The notes: generated from the sequence alone by a model not told the origin. A stretch of 64,000 nt of DNA from Agmasoma carcini (nom. nud.) (GCA_029232285.1 JAOXFI010000015.1:1-64000); one strand, 5' to 3'. Positions 32,071 through 41,648 are shown, counted from the first letter of the stretch. Translations and numbers: made by a program.

Positions 32071-32745
32071 ATGTCAACTATTAGAAAAATAAAGGAAGCA
32101 TTTGAAGAATTCGCACCACAAGAATTAGTAGAATCATGGGACAATACAGGTATATTGATAGATTCTGGATGTGATAACAACAAAATATTACTTACAATTG
32201 ATTTTAATGATGATATTGTTGATGAATGTATAAATAACAATATAAAGAATCTTGTTGTATATCATCCTATTATTTTCAAGCCAATCAAGTCAATAGTAAA
32301 TCCTTTGTATATTAAATGTATACAAAATTATATATCAGTGTTTTGTCCACATACAACATTGGATCCGTTTATGAATGAAACTCTAGTTAAAATGCTAGAA
32401 GGAAAGTCTTTTATTGAGATTGTTGAGTATTTAAAGGATAAAGCCAATGTTGATCATTTAAGAGTTGTGAAGTCAAAATCTTATGATAAATTAAGAGAAT
32501 TAAAGGTTGGAGTTGGTTCAGCATTTAAAGAAATATCATTTAGAAATAAAATAATTGTGACAGGTGAGATGTCACATCATTCTATGCTGTCAGCTAAAGA
32601 GAAAGATAATTCGGTGATACTTCTTGAGCATTCTGTTTCTGAAAGAATAATTTTGCCAGATATTAGGAAGAAGTTAATAATTCATTTAAGTGACTTTGAA
32701 ATTTATATAAGTAGAAATGATAAAGATCCAGTTGAGATTATATAA
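32071..32745 (+). CDS. NIF3: NIF3-family protein
   Basis: NIF3 proteins are conserved metal-binding proteins of poorly defined role (DUF34). The 224-aa sequence opens with EEFAPQELVESWDNTGILID, the classic family start, then LLTIDFNDDIVDECI and VVYHPIIFKPIKSIV. The metal-ligand His lies in YHP, and CPHTTLDPF supplies another HTxxD group. Near the C-terminus GEMSHHSMLSAKE and VILLEHSVSER carry the GE.sHH and E(H)S.sER metal ligands. The family is usually about 250-350 aa; the central insert is missing but all ligand motifs are kept. Confidence 0.9.
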   Translation: MSTIRKIKEAFEEFAPQELVESWDNTGILIDSGCDNNKILLTIDFNDDIVDECINNNIKNLVVYHPIIFKPIKSIVNPLYIKCIQNYISVFCPHTTLDPFMNETLVKMLEGKSFIEIVEYLKDKANVDHLRVVKSKSYDKLRELKVGVGSAFKEISFRNKIIVTGEMSHHSMLSAKEKDNSVILLEHSVSERIILPDIRKKLIIHLSDFEIYISRNDKDPVEII

Positions 32746-32939
32746 AATAGTATTTTATTTTAATAATTTTATATAAGGATTATCTATCCAATTTCAAACT
32801 TTACACATCAATCGGTAAATAAATATTTTAATTTAATGTTAGTTAGTCTCTATAAAATAAATTATAAATTTACACTTAGGTATGAATTGTTTAAAATTAG
32901 ATGGAGAAATCTTATAATATAATCAATTATAAAATATAT

Positions 32940-33998
32940 TTATTCAATCAAAATGGCATCTACAATGCTAAATTTAACTAACTTAGACAACACAACATCT
33001 AAATAAACCGGGTTATTAACATGAAAGTCTTTTATCATACTTACTAGCTCAGATTGTTGATCATTGGTCAGTCTAAAGCTATTTTTATAATATTCTAAAT
33101 AAGACAGAAAGTGTGTTATTGATGGTGAAGTAACCTTAAGAAAATCTTCAAAAAAAATAGTTTTAGAAGGAAAATCTTTCAACATAAATTCTTTACCAGC
33201 CATAAAAGGTAAATCTTCAAATACAGAGTCATTGATAAGTGACTTAAGTCTTTTAGGATCACCAATTCTCTTACAAAGAGCCAAAATGTTAGCATTTAAT
33301 AAATTGTTAAGCCTATCTTTTTCAAATGAGCTTGATAAGCAACTGTACTGCCTGTCAGAATATCTACGTTGAACTCTATTAAAGCTGCTATAGTTAGAAA
33401 CACAAATAAATGACAGAATTTCATCTTTGAACTTAAATCTGTGCAAATTATCTGATAAATCACTAAATATTTCAACCTTGCCACAAACTGATATCAAAAC
33501 ACCCATTGAAAAATAATTTTCATCAATCAAAACCCCATCAATTATATCTTTATTTAAAAATTCACATACTTTTGATATACAAAGTGATTTGTTGAATTTA
33601 TAATATTTTATAATCATAAACACAAAAAATACATTAAGTCTATCATCAAATCTCTCTAATGATATGTCATTTAATTTTATATCTTCAAAAATATTTGATA
33701 TTGGTTTTAAGTTTAAAGTTGATTGTGCATTTAAATATTTGGCATGGATGTTACAACTAAGCATTACATCGGGATCTTGATGCTCACGTGTGAATAGTTC
33801 TCTAAAGGCTTCCTTGTATGACTCATTTTTTGATATAAATGCTTCTATAAGCCTAGCACATTCTTTTGATGTGGATGGTGAATACATTACAAGATCAAAG
33901 AGTGCATATTTAAGAGCTTCTTTATCTTCAAACCTTTCCATATCATCAATAACATTTTCTATGCTTTTATCATCTAAATAGAGAAGTTGGTTCAACAT
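32940..33998 (-). CDS. Nuclear cap-binding protein 80-like (CBP80) protein, reduced
   Basis: A helical, 352-aa protein. The best clue is the C-terminus: SPSITHFLSYLEYYKNSFRLTNDQ... then VNNPVYLDVVLSKLVKFSIVDAILI. It lines up with the CBP80 stretch 'SFSHTF.aL.ky...l' and 'hpqmi.vLvdKmir.qIVD'. In CBP80 this is the start of the second MIF4G-like repeat domain. The N-terminal half (ALKYALFDLVMYSPSTSKECARLIEAFI) could be the first MIF4G repeat. Full CBP80 is about 790-860 aa, so most of it would be missing. The protein is then a severely trimmed cap-binding large subunit or another HEAT/MIF4G protein. ttttcc-ATG precedes the start. Confidence 0.45.
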   Translation of the reverse strand: MLNQLLYLDDKSIENVIDDMERFEDKEALKYALFDLVMYSPSTSKECARLIEAFISKNESYKEAFRELFTREHQDPDVMLSCNIHAKYLNAQSTLNLKPISNIFEDIKLNDISLERFDDRLNVFFVFMIIKYYKFNKSLCISKVCEFLNKDIIDGVLIDENYFSMGVLISVCGKVEIFSDLSDNLHRFKFKDEILSFICVSNYSSFNRVQRRYSDRQYSCLSSSFEKDRLNNLLNANILALCKRIGDPKRLKSLINDSVFEDLPFMAGKEFMLKDFPSKTIFFEDFLKVTSPSITHFLSYLEYYKNSFRLTNDQQSELVSMIKDFHVNNPVYLDVVLSKLVKFSIVDAILIE

Positions 33999-34012
33999 GG
34001 AAAATTTTTTAA
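33999..34012 (-). promoter_or_regulatory. AAATTT-like start signal of the CBP80-like gene
   Basis: Read on the minus strand this is aaaaaattttcc directly before ATG. The same arrangement precedes MCM3 (36270-36281) and RPB6 (52980-52990). Confidence 0.5.
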
Positions 34013-34019
34013 AATTTAT

Positions 34020-34270
34020 CTTAATGTTATCAAAAGGAATGATATAATAGAATAATAATATAATAGGATAATATATAAAAAATAATAATATATAATAAGA
34101 TAATAATATAATTATAATAGGTATAATATATATAATAGAATTATAATAGGATAATAATAGGATAATAAAAGGAATAATATAATAGGATAATATATATAAA
34201 ATAATAATGGAATTATAATAGGTATAATAATATATAATAGGATAATATATAAAATAATAATATCACATCA
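34020..34270. repeat. (aataggataatata)n low-complexity tract
   Basis: Irregular tandem units of ataataggataatatataaaataata and ttataataggtataata fill the gap between two minus-strand genes. No coding content. Confidence 0.8.
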
Positions 34271-34295
34271 AAACACATAAAAATTAAATACCATT

Positions 34296-36269
34296 TTAAT
34301 CCAAAAAGTAAATCTTTTCATCTTTATCTTCATACAAAACAACATCCTGTGCAGCTAATTCAAATGCAACCTCTTCAACTTCACTTTTATTAAATCCTTT
34401 AGAAACAATTTCACTAATTGATAATTCATGTTCATTTACATTTTCACTTCTCCATGACCAAATAGCTTCCTTAATTTCATCTTTAGAATTTGAAATTACA
34501 ATTTCATCACCAAGTTTTTCTTCTTCCACAACTTGTGGTTTTCTGACTTGCTGCTTTCTAATTGGCTTCTTTAAAATCGATAAATTTACCATTTCAATAA
34601 CTTCAATAACATCAACTTCTTCAACCACCTCGGAAAGTCTAAGCTTAGCATGAGCAGTGGATAAACGAATGATCGTTTCTAACAATCTTGGTGTTATCGA
34701 TACAACTAAATGCCTAGAATTCTTATTTGCTCTAAGATTTGTATATTCTTTACATATCAATGAAGCAGCTTCACGAGATAGGCTTGGTCTCAATTTCTTA
34801 GCATATGCTACAAATTCTTTTAATAAATTTTGAGAAACTTCACCACAAACAGCCTTTTCATCCATATGCATTTTTATGACATGATTACTGATCAAATTAT
34901 CAATTTCTTCAGTTGCTTTATCAATTGTTATGAAAACCAAGTCAAATCTCGTCATTAATGACTCAGGTAGTTTTACATTGTCAGATGGTGTTCTTCTTTC
35001 ATCATATGATCCAAAGATTGGATTAGCTGCAGCTAAGACCGAACATCTTGCATTCAGTGTAGTATGAATACCAGCCTTTGAAATAGTAACAGTTTGTTGT
35101 TCCATCACTTCATGAATTGCTACTCTATCATTTTCATCCATTTTATCAAACTCATCAATGCATACAATACCACCATCAGCAAGAACCATGGCACCTGCCT
35201 CTAACCTACGATCCCCTGTGTCCTTATCTTGCACAACAGCTGCTGTCAAACCAACACCAGATGAACCTCTACCAGTAGTTGCAACAGAAAGAGGTGCAAA
35301 ATTTAAAGTATATCTTAATAATTGAGATTTTGCTGTTGATGGATCACCAACTAAAAGAATATTGATATCACCTCTAATTCTAGAACCATTTTTCATAATA
35401 ACTTCATTACCACCAACCATTTGCATGAGTATGGCCTTTTTGATTAAATCATGTCCATAAATTGAAGGTGCTATTGATTTAAATTTAAGATCACTTTCTG
35501 ATAATAATTTAAGCTTTTCAAGACTATAAGTTGAGACTTGAACTTGATCTTTCAAAGGTTTAATATTGTTAGCTATACAAACAGTTCTGAATTGGTTTGG
35601 GAATTTTTGAGCTAAAGGAACGATGCTTTTATAAACACCATAAATTTTTATTCTATCACCTGGTTTTGTTGAGTCAACAAGGTCATCTGTTAGGATTACC
35701 TCCAGTGATCTAGGAAGTTGTCCAGGGGGTGAATTCTCGGGCATTTCCTGAACAAGAATAGTCTGAAAGTCGAAGTAATCACTTAGACCGAACTCTGTTG
35801 TGATGGGATTGCCTTTGTTATCCTTCAATGGATAAATAGTGTTAGTTGGTGCTAGTTTTGATATCATAGTATTGTCTCTGTACTCCTTCTCAAGAAATTC
35901 GTTAGATGATTCTGAGTAATGTACGCTTCTTTGTATCTTTGGTCGTACTAAAGAAACACTGGTAACGATGCCTTCAACAGAAATCATGCGAGATATTAAA
36001 GTGCTCTTTAAAGTTCTTGGATTAACTGAATTGGAGCCAAAAGAACCAACAAAGCCAATGTGTTTAATGAGGGTTAGTTCTTGCAAGTCTTCTTCAATGA
36101 AAGGAATAACGTCGATAGGTCTTTTTAAGATGAAATCGGCCAATTCTTTTGAGAAATTACGAATGTGGTTGATGTTGTAAATAAAACGAGCTGTATTTTC
36201 AGCTGCCAATTGATTTTGGATTGTTTCTGAATATTCTTTAAATTTTTCTAATGCTTCTGGAGCTTCCAT
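34296..36269 (-). CDS. MCM3: MCM3, replicative helicase subunit
   Basis: MCM3 is one of the six subunits of the MCM2-7 helicase that unwinds DNA at replication forks. The 657-aa protein shows the N-terminal MCM fold (GFVGSFGSNSVNPRTLKSTL, about 72-91; EGIVTSVSLVRPKIQRSVHYSE) and GQLPRSLEVIL. The AAA+ core has Walker A GDPSTAKS (308-315), Walker B VCIDEFDKM (369-377) and the arginine finger SLMTRFD (437-443), followed by a winged-helix-like C-terminus. The SVHYSE and GLSDYFDFQT segments are MCM3-specific rather than MCM5 or MCM2. It is about 150-300 residues shorter than fungal and human MCM3, mainly in the linker before the C-terminal domain. The start has the AAATTT block and a tccATGG context. 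Confidence 0.95.
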   Translation of the reverse strand: MEAPEALEKFKEYSETIQNQLAAENTARFIYNINHIRNFSKELADFILKRPIDVIPFIEEDLQELTLIKHIGFVGSFGSNSVNPRTLKSTLISRMISVEGIVTSVSLVRPKIQRSVHYSESSNEFLEKEYRDNTMISKLAPTNTIYPLKDNKGNPITTEFGLSDYFDFQTILVQEMPENSPPGQLPRSLEVILTDDLVDSTKPGDRIKIYGVYKSIVPLAQKFPNQFRTVCIANNIKPLKDQVQVSTYSLEKLKLLSESDLKFKSIAPSIYGHDLIKKAILMQMVGGNEVIMKNGSRIRGDINILLVGDPSTAKSQLLRYTLNFAPLSVATTGRGSSGVGLTAAVVQDKDTGDRRLEAGAMVLADGGIVCIDEFDKMDENDRVAIHEVMEQQTVTISKAGIHTTLNARCSVLAAANPIFGSYDERRTPSDNVKLPESLMTRFDLVFITIDKATEEIDNLISNHVIKMHMDEKAVCGEVSQNLLKEFVAYAKKLRPSLSREAASLICKEYTNLRANKNSRHLVVSITPRLLETIIRLSTAHAKLRLSEVVEEVDVIEVIEMVNLSILKKPIRKQQVRKPQVVEEEKLGDEIVISNSKDEIKEAIWSWRSENVNEHELSISEIVSKGFNKSEVEEVAFELAAQDVVLYEDKDEKIYFLD

Positions 36270-36281
36270 GGAAAATTTTTC
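36270..36281 (-). promoter_or_regulatory. AAATTT-like start signal of MCM3
   Basis: Minus strand gaaaaattttcc immediately before the ATG. Confidence 0.5.
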
Positions 36282-36544
36282 AAAAATGATTTTTATTAAA
36301 ATTATAATAAATGTGATTTATGTCTTATATTTTATACTTATTATCATTATTTCTTACAATAAATATATTATTAACATAATTTTAATTAAACAGTTTAAAA
36401 TAATTTATGATATTCAAATTTTTATTATATTATTACACAAGTCTTTCTTATAGAACCATATTTATGCATATATTTTTTTCTTAAATAGTTAAAATATTTA
36501 TGCATTTATGCATTTAATTTAAAAATAAAAAAAAATTTAATTTC

Positions 36545-38704
36545 ATGCACTCTAAAATAATAAACATCTCCAACTTGAACTGTGGAAAGTGTGAAGAGAA
36601 GATAAGAAAGGTATTAGGAAAGTTTGTTAATATTTGTAAGACCAATGTTATATTAAAAGAAATATACATAGAATACGATGGTAAATTATCAGAAATAATT
36701 AATGAACTTAAAAGAAATAATTTTAAAATCAATTCTGATCCAAATTATTTAATATTGATAATCTCAACCATCCTCTCTTTGATATTTGACAGTTATTATT
36801 TAAAATTAATACATAATTTATTATATTTAATTAACTTTAACTTTAGTGTCAATTATATGATAGGCTCAATCATATTTCTAATAGAACCAAAAACTTCTAC
36901 TTATTTCCTTGGTTTTAAAATACTATCAAGTTATATCGTTAGTAAAATCAAAGACAAAGACTTTAAATTTATTGATGACTCTATCGATTATGATGCAATA
37001 GTGTTGGATGGTTCAGCCTTTTTTGATGAATCAAACCTTACAGGAGAGACAAAACTAGAACTAAAAGTAAAAGGTTCTAAAATTAGAAGAAACTCTAAAA
37101 TTGTATTTGGTAAAGTAAAAATCAAAAAATTACCAACAAACGATGTTCAATCCTTCAAATATTCATCAAACCACAAAAATTATTTTATTTATGTTTTTTA
37201 TGCTTCAATTTTTGTATTTTTTATGCAAAATATAATTTTTATATTTTATAGACCTACAATTTTATTTTATAACACTGACAATCAAATTAAAGTAGCTTTT
37301 CAATTAGCATTAAATACTTTTGCTATTTTATGTCCATGTTCATTAACAATAGCCAAACCTTTATTAAATCTAAAATTAGGTTATGAAATGCAAAAGAATA
37401 ACATTTTAATTAAGAACATAAATTTTATTGATAAAAATCCAACAAAATGTTTTATAGATAAAACAGGAACTTTAACTGATGATATTTTCATAAGTAATTT
37501 TATAGTTTATGATAATTCAATTGAAAATATTTATTCTAAAATTTATAACATTGAAGAAAATTCAAATCATCCAATCGGGAAAGCTCTTGCTGAATATGTT
37601 TATAGAAAAAGCAATGTTGAATGGTCAAAGGTTGAAAATATGAAATATTTAACAGGTGGAGGGATTCAAGGTAATGTATTTGGTAAAAATATTAGAATTG
37701 GAACTAAAAAGTTTTGTGAAGATATAAAAGATTTTGTTGGTATTGATATTAACACTTTTTATCAATGTGAAATAATTGAAGGTGATACCAATTCATTAGA
37801 ATATATCAATTATTCTTATAAAGAAGGTGATAACAATGTATTAAAACCTGACAATCATTCTTATAAAGAAGGTGATACCAATGTATTAAAACCTGACAAT
37901 CATTCTTATAAAGAAGGTGATATTAATGAAATTGATAGCAATGTATTAAAACCTGTCAACCATTCTTATAAAGAAGGTGATATTAATGAAAGTGATAACA
38001 ATATATTAAAACCTGTTAATCATTCTTATAAAGAAGATGATATTAATGCATTAGAACCGGTCAATCATTCTTATAAAGAAGGTGGAGGTGATATTAATGC
38101 ATTAGAACCGGTCAATCATTCTAATGATAATAATCAAACAAAAACCAATAATGATATTTATATTTCTGAAGATGGTAAAATATTTGCAGGCTTTAATGTA
38201 AAACAAAAAATAAGAAAAAATGCTTTTGAATTAATTCAATATTTATATTCCTTAAATATAAAACCAATATTATTAACAGGTGACACCAAAGAAGCTGCCT
38301 TAGAAGTATGTACAGAACTTGGCATATTCACATCTTATCATGGTGCAACTTCTGATTCTAAAGCAGAATTAGTAAAAGATCAAATTTATATTGGAGATGG
38401 TGCTAATGACACCAAAGCTTTATTTAATGCTAGTCTAGGAATAGGCATAAGAAACAGAGCAGCTGATGTTATATTACTTGATGAAGATTTAAATTCAATA
38501 GTTAAATTCTTGGAAATATCAAAAAGAGTAAGGAGAAGACATTTCATAAATGTCATCCTATCAATAATTTATAATATAATATCATTTCCTGTTGTTTCTG
38601 GTATTTTAGCTCCATTCAATATTTATATTGATTTAAAGGTTAGTTGTTTATGTATGTTTTTTAGTTCTTTGTCTTTGTTATTATCCACTTGTACTTTTAA
38701 ATAA
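36545..38704 (+). CDS. Copper-type P1B-ATPase with a repeat insertion
   Basis: This is a heavy-metal (Cu+) exporting P-type ATPase, of the Ccc2/ATP7 kind, that would load copper into the secretory pathway. Motifs in the 719-aa protein: one HMA domain with a metal site CGKC (C13-C16); actuator TGET (166-169); membrane metal site CPC (263-265); phosphorylation loop DKTGTLT (305-311); HP pair of the nucleotide domain (342-343); TGDT (578-581); GDGANDTKA (617-625); and YN and MxxxS in the last two membrane segments. Residues 421-528 are an insertion of imperfect repeats, NHSYKEGD...NVLKP, inside the nucleotide-binding domain (DNA 37805-38128). The first membrane region is reduced. The catalytic set is complete, so it is probably functional. 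Confidence 0.9.
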   Translation: MHSKIINISNLNCGKCEEKIRKVLGKFVNICKTNVILKEIYIEYDGKLSEIINELKRNNFKINSDPNYLILIISTILSLIFDSYYLKLIHNLLYLINFNFSVNYMIGSIIFLIEPKTSTYFLGFKILSSYIVSKIKDKDFKFIDDSIDYDAIVLDGSAFFDESNLTGETKLELKVKGSKIRRNSKIVFGKVKIKKLPTNDVQSFKYSSNHKNYFIYVFYASIFVFFMQNIIFIFYRPTILFYNTDNQIKVAFQLALNTFAILCPCSLTIAKPLLNLKLGYEMQKNNILIKNINFIDKNPTKCFIDKTGTLTDDIFISNFIVYDNSIENIYSKIYNIEENSNHPIGKALAEYVYRKSNVEWSKVENMKYLTGGGIQGNVFGKNIRIGTKKFCEDIKDFVGIDINTFYQCEIIEGDTNSLEYINYSYKEGDNNVLKPDNHSYKEGDTNVLKPDNHSYKEGDINEIDSNVLKPVNHSYKEGDINESDNNILKPVNHSYKEDDINALEPVNHSYKEGGGDINALEPVNHSNDNNQTKTNNDIYISEDGKIFAGFNVKQKIRKNAFELIQYLYSLNIKPILLTGDTKEAALEVCTELGIFTSYHGATSDSKAELVKDQIYIGDGANDTKALFNASLGIGIRNRAADVILLDEDLNSIVKFLEISKRVRRRHFINVILSIIYNIISFPVVSGILAPFNIYIDLKVSCLCMFFSSLSLLLSTCTFK
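37805..38128 (+). repeat. Coding minisatellite in the P-ATPase
   Basis: About six imperfect units encode the core N(H/Y)SYKEGD followed by a variable linker such as TNVLKPD or INEIDSNVLKPV. Unit length is 15 to 23 codons, in frame throughout. Nucleotide copies are close, which points to recent expansion. Confidence 0.9.
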
Positions 38705-38738
38705 ATTCATTTATGATTGATATTATGCATAAAAGTTA

Positions 38739-38910
38739 TGCATAAATATTTTATTATATAGAAATTATACATTTAGTTATATATAAACATCTCATTACAT
38801 ATTAACTATAAACAAATGCATAAATATTTTATTATATTTTATTATACATTTAATTATATACAAACATCTCATTACATATTAACTATAGACAATTGCATAA
38901 ATATTTTATG
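38739..38910. repeat. 77-bp tandem repeat, 2.2 copies
   Basis: atgcataaatattttattata... with aaacatctcattacatattaactata recurs at 38739, 38816 and (partial) 38893, filling the gap between the P-ATPase and GPI12. Confidence 0.85.
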
Positions 38911-38939
38911 CATTAAAAATATACAAATTTTATTAACCT

Positions 38940-39554
38940 ATGTTTTATAAGATAGTTATTTTTATAACGTTTTATTTTATATTAAGAAATATTAAAATTA
39001 TATTTAAAAGAGAAATGAAATGTTTAGATAATGTTCTTCTACTCATAGCACATCCGGATGATGAATCTATGTTCTTCTCTCCTCTTCTATACAACTATAA
39101 TTGCATTATTTGTTGTCTTTCTTATAATAAATTAAGAAAAAAAGAAATAGAAAATTTATGCATAAAAAAACAACTAAAAATTATATTTGGTAATTTTATT
39201 GATAATGAAAATTGGAATGAGTTTGATATTTTAATTTTTTTAAGAAATATCATCAAGAAAAATAATATAAAAACTTTAATAACTTTTGATGAATATGGAG
39301 TATCAGGACATAAAAATCATATATCATGTTATCATGCATCAAATTTATTACATAAGGAAATTAATATCAATTTTAAATATTTGAAATCTAAAAATATATT
39401 TGAAAAATATATTTTTGATTTTAATTATTATAATTTATCATGTCCTTTGTACTATAGCATAAATAATATGAGAAATCATAAATCACAGTTGGTGTGGTTT
39501 AGATTTTTATATTTTATGTTTAGTGATTATATGATTTATAACGAGTATAGGTGA
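38940..39554 (+). CDS. GPI12: N-acetylglucosaminyl-PI de-N-acetylase (GPI12/PIG-L)
   Basis: This enzyme removes the acetyl group from GlcNAc-PI, the second step of GPI-anchor synthesis on the cytoplasmic face of the ER. The 204-aa protein has an N-terminal membrane helix (about 3-20) and the zinc-binding LLIAHPDDESMFFSP (HPDDE, 38-42). The second zinc/active-site group is EYGVSGHKNHI (GH..H, 123-127). Length is somewhat below the roughly 250-300 aa of fungal and animal PIG-L, but all the metal ligands are present. A second Met at codon 26 would remove the anchor and is less likely. Confidence 0.9.
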   Translation: MFYKIVIFITFYFILRNIKIIFKREMKCLDNVLLLIAHPDDESMFFSPLLYNYNCIICCLSYNKLRKKEIENLCIKKQLKIIFGNFIDNENWNEFDILIFLRNIIKKNNIKTLITFDEYGVSGHKNHISCYHASNLLHKEININFKYLKSKNIFEKYIFDFNYYNLSCPLYYSINNMRNHKSQLVWFRFLYFMFSDYMIYNEYR

Positions 39555-39733
39555 ATGTGATAGTATTGGTGGTGTGATTATGTAACTGAGTATTATATTG
39601 TGATTAACTATTATTAGATTGTGATTAACTATTATTATATTGTAATTAACTATTCTTATATTGTAATTAATTATTATCTTGTAATCATCTATACTCAACT
39701 TAAATCATGTGTTAAACAAAAATATTTAATATT
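39555..39733. repeat. (attgtgattaactattatt)n tandem tract
   Basis: Four or five units of attgt(g/a)attaactatta between the tail-to-tail genes GPI12 and ENP2. It may hold both 3' ends. Confidence 0.7.
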
Positions 39734-40543
39734 TTATTTTAACAAAAAAGTTCTCATTTTTTCACTTTCACCACCAACAAATAATATTTCATTTTCTATC
39801 ACAAATGAGTTTATCTTAGATTCAAAATCAACATCAAAATCTTTAAAACTTATTACATTACCATTTCCTACTACTAAATCATCATTAATATAGTCAAGTT
39901 TAACTATTTCACTTTTATATTCTTTTTCTACGTATTCAAAGCTTCTAAGATCGTAAGTTCTTACATTGTTATCAATTCCTAGGCTTAAAGCATATTTATT
40001 TGCTGTTTTTACATTGTTAGATTCTATATTTATTGATTTGATTACAGTGTTAAACCTAAAATCAATAATATCAGTTGATTCACCTGCTGATGTTATCATT
40101 TGCATCTCGTTTATGTCTAAGTCATAAGATTTACCACTGATTTCAATATTTTCTAAGAATTTGGCTTGATTTAAGTCAAATCTCAATAAATGATCAAAGT
40201 TACCACCAATTAGGATATAATTAGAAAATTTGTTGTACTGTAAGCAATATGGTTGTTTTTTGAGCTTGACTTCAGCATGTAGTCCATTTTTATTATGAAA
40301 TTCTAATGTTTTGTCTTTTCTTAATATAACAAATTTTTCATCAGTGAGAGGTAAAATTTTTAGAGGCTCATTTTTAAAGTGTCTTTCAAACTTTAGATCA
40401 TGATTGTTAATGTCAAATACCTTTAGAGATGGTGGATAGTCACCAGCAGTTAATAAAGTATTACCATTTGGTGTTATTGCCATGTCATAGCATGCTATAT
40501 CAAATTTAAATCCATTTATGTAATTTATTTCAGAATAAGTCAT
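39734..40543 (-). CDS. ENP2: ENP2/NOL10-like WD-repeat ribosome-biogenesis protein
   Basis: Enp2 is a nucleolar beta-propeller protein of the small-subunit processome. The diagnostic stretch is TAGDYPPSLKVFDINNHDLKFERHF (about residues 33-57), which follows 'atG.y.p.vrcyD...lslKFeR'. Next come FVILRKDKTLEFHNKNGLHA and an RFDLNQAKFLENIEI segment, compare 'vyRlNLeqGrfL.p'. The protein is 269 aa against about 700 in yeast and human. It keeps only the propeller and loses the charged C-terminal half that carries the NUC153 motif. ttaccc-ATG precedes it. Confidence 0.8.
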   Translation of the reverse strand: MTYSEINYINGFKFDIACYDMAITPNGNTLLTAGDYPPSLKVFDINNHDLKFERHFKNEPLKILPLTDEKFVILRKDKTLEFHNKNGLHAEVKLKKQPYCLQYNKFSNYILIGGNFDHLLRFDLNQAKFLENIEISGKSYDLDINEMQMITSAGESTDIIDFRFNTVIKSINIESNNVKTANKYALSLGIDNNVRTYDLRSFEYVEKEYKSEIVKLDYINDDLVVGNGNVISFKDFDVDFESKINSFVIENEILFVGGESEKMRTFLLK

Positions 40544-40970
40544 GGGTAAAATATTTCATATTAAAATAGTATTAACCAAGTTTTTATAATATATAATTAA
40601 TAAGACTAGAATAGAATAGATCAAGTCTTTATTTTTAGTAAAATTATTTACTTGTATTAGTATTAGAGTCGAACTCTAAATATGATCAAATATTTAAGCT
40701 TGTCATAGGATTGAACCTTAACATATAAATATTATACATAACTAACTATTTTTTACTTAATTGTATTCATATACAATTATATTAAAGTATAACTAACGTA
40801 TTACCATTATCATATTAATTAAAACAAGATCACAAAAATTTTGAAACAATCATAAAACGTATCATATCAAAATTTCATAAATTCATGCTAAAACACCTTC
40901 ATATGTCAACTATAATGTATTTACTTAGATTCACAACTATTGATTAGTTGATTTTATTTAAAACATTCAA
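40544..40970. other. Intergenic region with box-B-like sequences
   Basis: On the minus strand, gagttcgactctaatac (about 40661-40680) and aaggttcaatcctatgacaag (about 40702-40722) both fit a pol III box B. No cloverleaf can be drawn. The rest is AT-rich. Confidence 0.4.
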
Positions 40971-41021
40971 TTGAAACGGATGTTTCAAATTGACTATTTA
41001 AATTATTCACATTCAAACAGT

Positions 41022-41648
41022 ATGCGATATACAATGACTTTAGCTATGTGCCTGCTTATTAATAACATATTTGCACAAGAAACAGAAAAGGAAGGAGAAG
41101 CTGACAATTCTGAAGGTAATACAACAAAGGACACTGAAACAGAGACCAAAGAGGAAACTGAAGAGTCTGAACCTGAAAAGAAATCCTCAGGATCTGATAA
41201 TGTCGTAAAATACGATGTTGATCAAAAGTGTGAAGATGAAAAAACAGAGAACGAAACTGAATCTGCTAAGAAGGCTGCTGAAAAGAAAGCTGAAGAGAAA
41301 AAGAAAGTTTGTGATGTTAAAAAGAAGAAGGAAGAGCAAAAGGAAGAAGAGAAGAAAAAGACTGAAGAGGAAATTGAAGAAGTTGCTGGTGAAAACATTA
41401 CTTATTGCTACTCTTGCCAAACTACAGCAGGTAAAACTGTTGGCGATGAAGAGAGCAAAGATGGCTGTAATTGCAAATGTAAGACAAATTGCTTATCTGA
41501 AACTTTTGACCATGACAAATGTGACACACCTTCACAGTGCATGAATGATGATGGTACATTTAAGAAAGATGGATGCATTAAATGTAAGGAAGGATCAAAT
41601 TGCTATGAAGAGAAACAATTAAACTCTTGTGATTCATTGGAGGATTAA
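41022..41648 (+). CDS. Secreted Lys/Glu-rich, Cys-rich protein
   Basis: Not assigned to a family. From the ATG at 41022 it is 208 aa with a clear signal peptide (MRYTMTLAMCLLINNIFAQ). The open frame has another ATG at 40971, but that would put 17 polar residues before the signal. The mature part is acidic and Thr/Glu-rich (about 20-75) and then becomes a long Lys/Glu alternating helix (AEKKAEEKKK..., about 85-125), probably coiled coil. It ends in a compact domain with 14 Cys (CYSCQT... CNCKCKTNC... CIKCKEGSNC). That layout would suit a spore-wall or polar-tube-associated structural protein, but this is only an inference. Codon use (many gaa/aag) is richer in G than its neighbours. Confidence 0.7.
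   Translation: MRYTMTLAMCLLINNIFAQETEKEGEADNSEGNTTKDTETETKEETEESEPEKKSSGSDNVVKYDVDQKCEDEKTENETESAKKAAEKKAEEKKKVCDVKKKKEEQKEEEKKKTEEEIEEVAGENITYCYSCQTTAGKTVGDEESKDGCNCKCKTNCLSETFDHDKCDTPSQCMNDDGTFKKDGCIKCKEGSNCYEEKQLNSCDSLED

Noticed and set aside
41187..41544. Open frames inside the secreted Lys/Glu-rich gene on both strands
   Set aside because: They are frame shadows of the gaa/aag-rich coding sequence (all-Lys/Arg or all-Phe/Leu translations).
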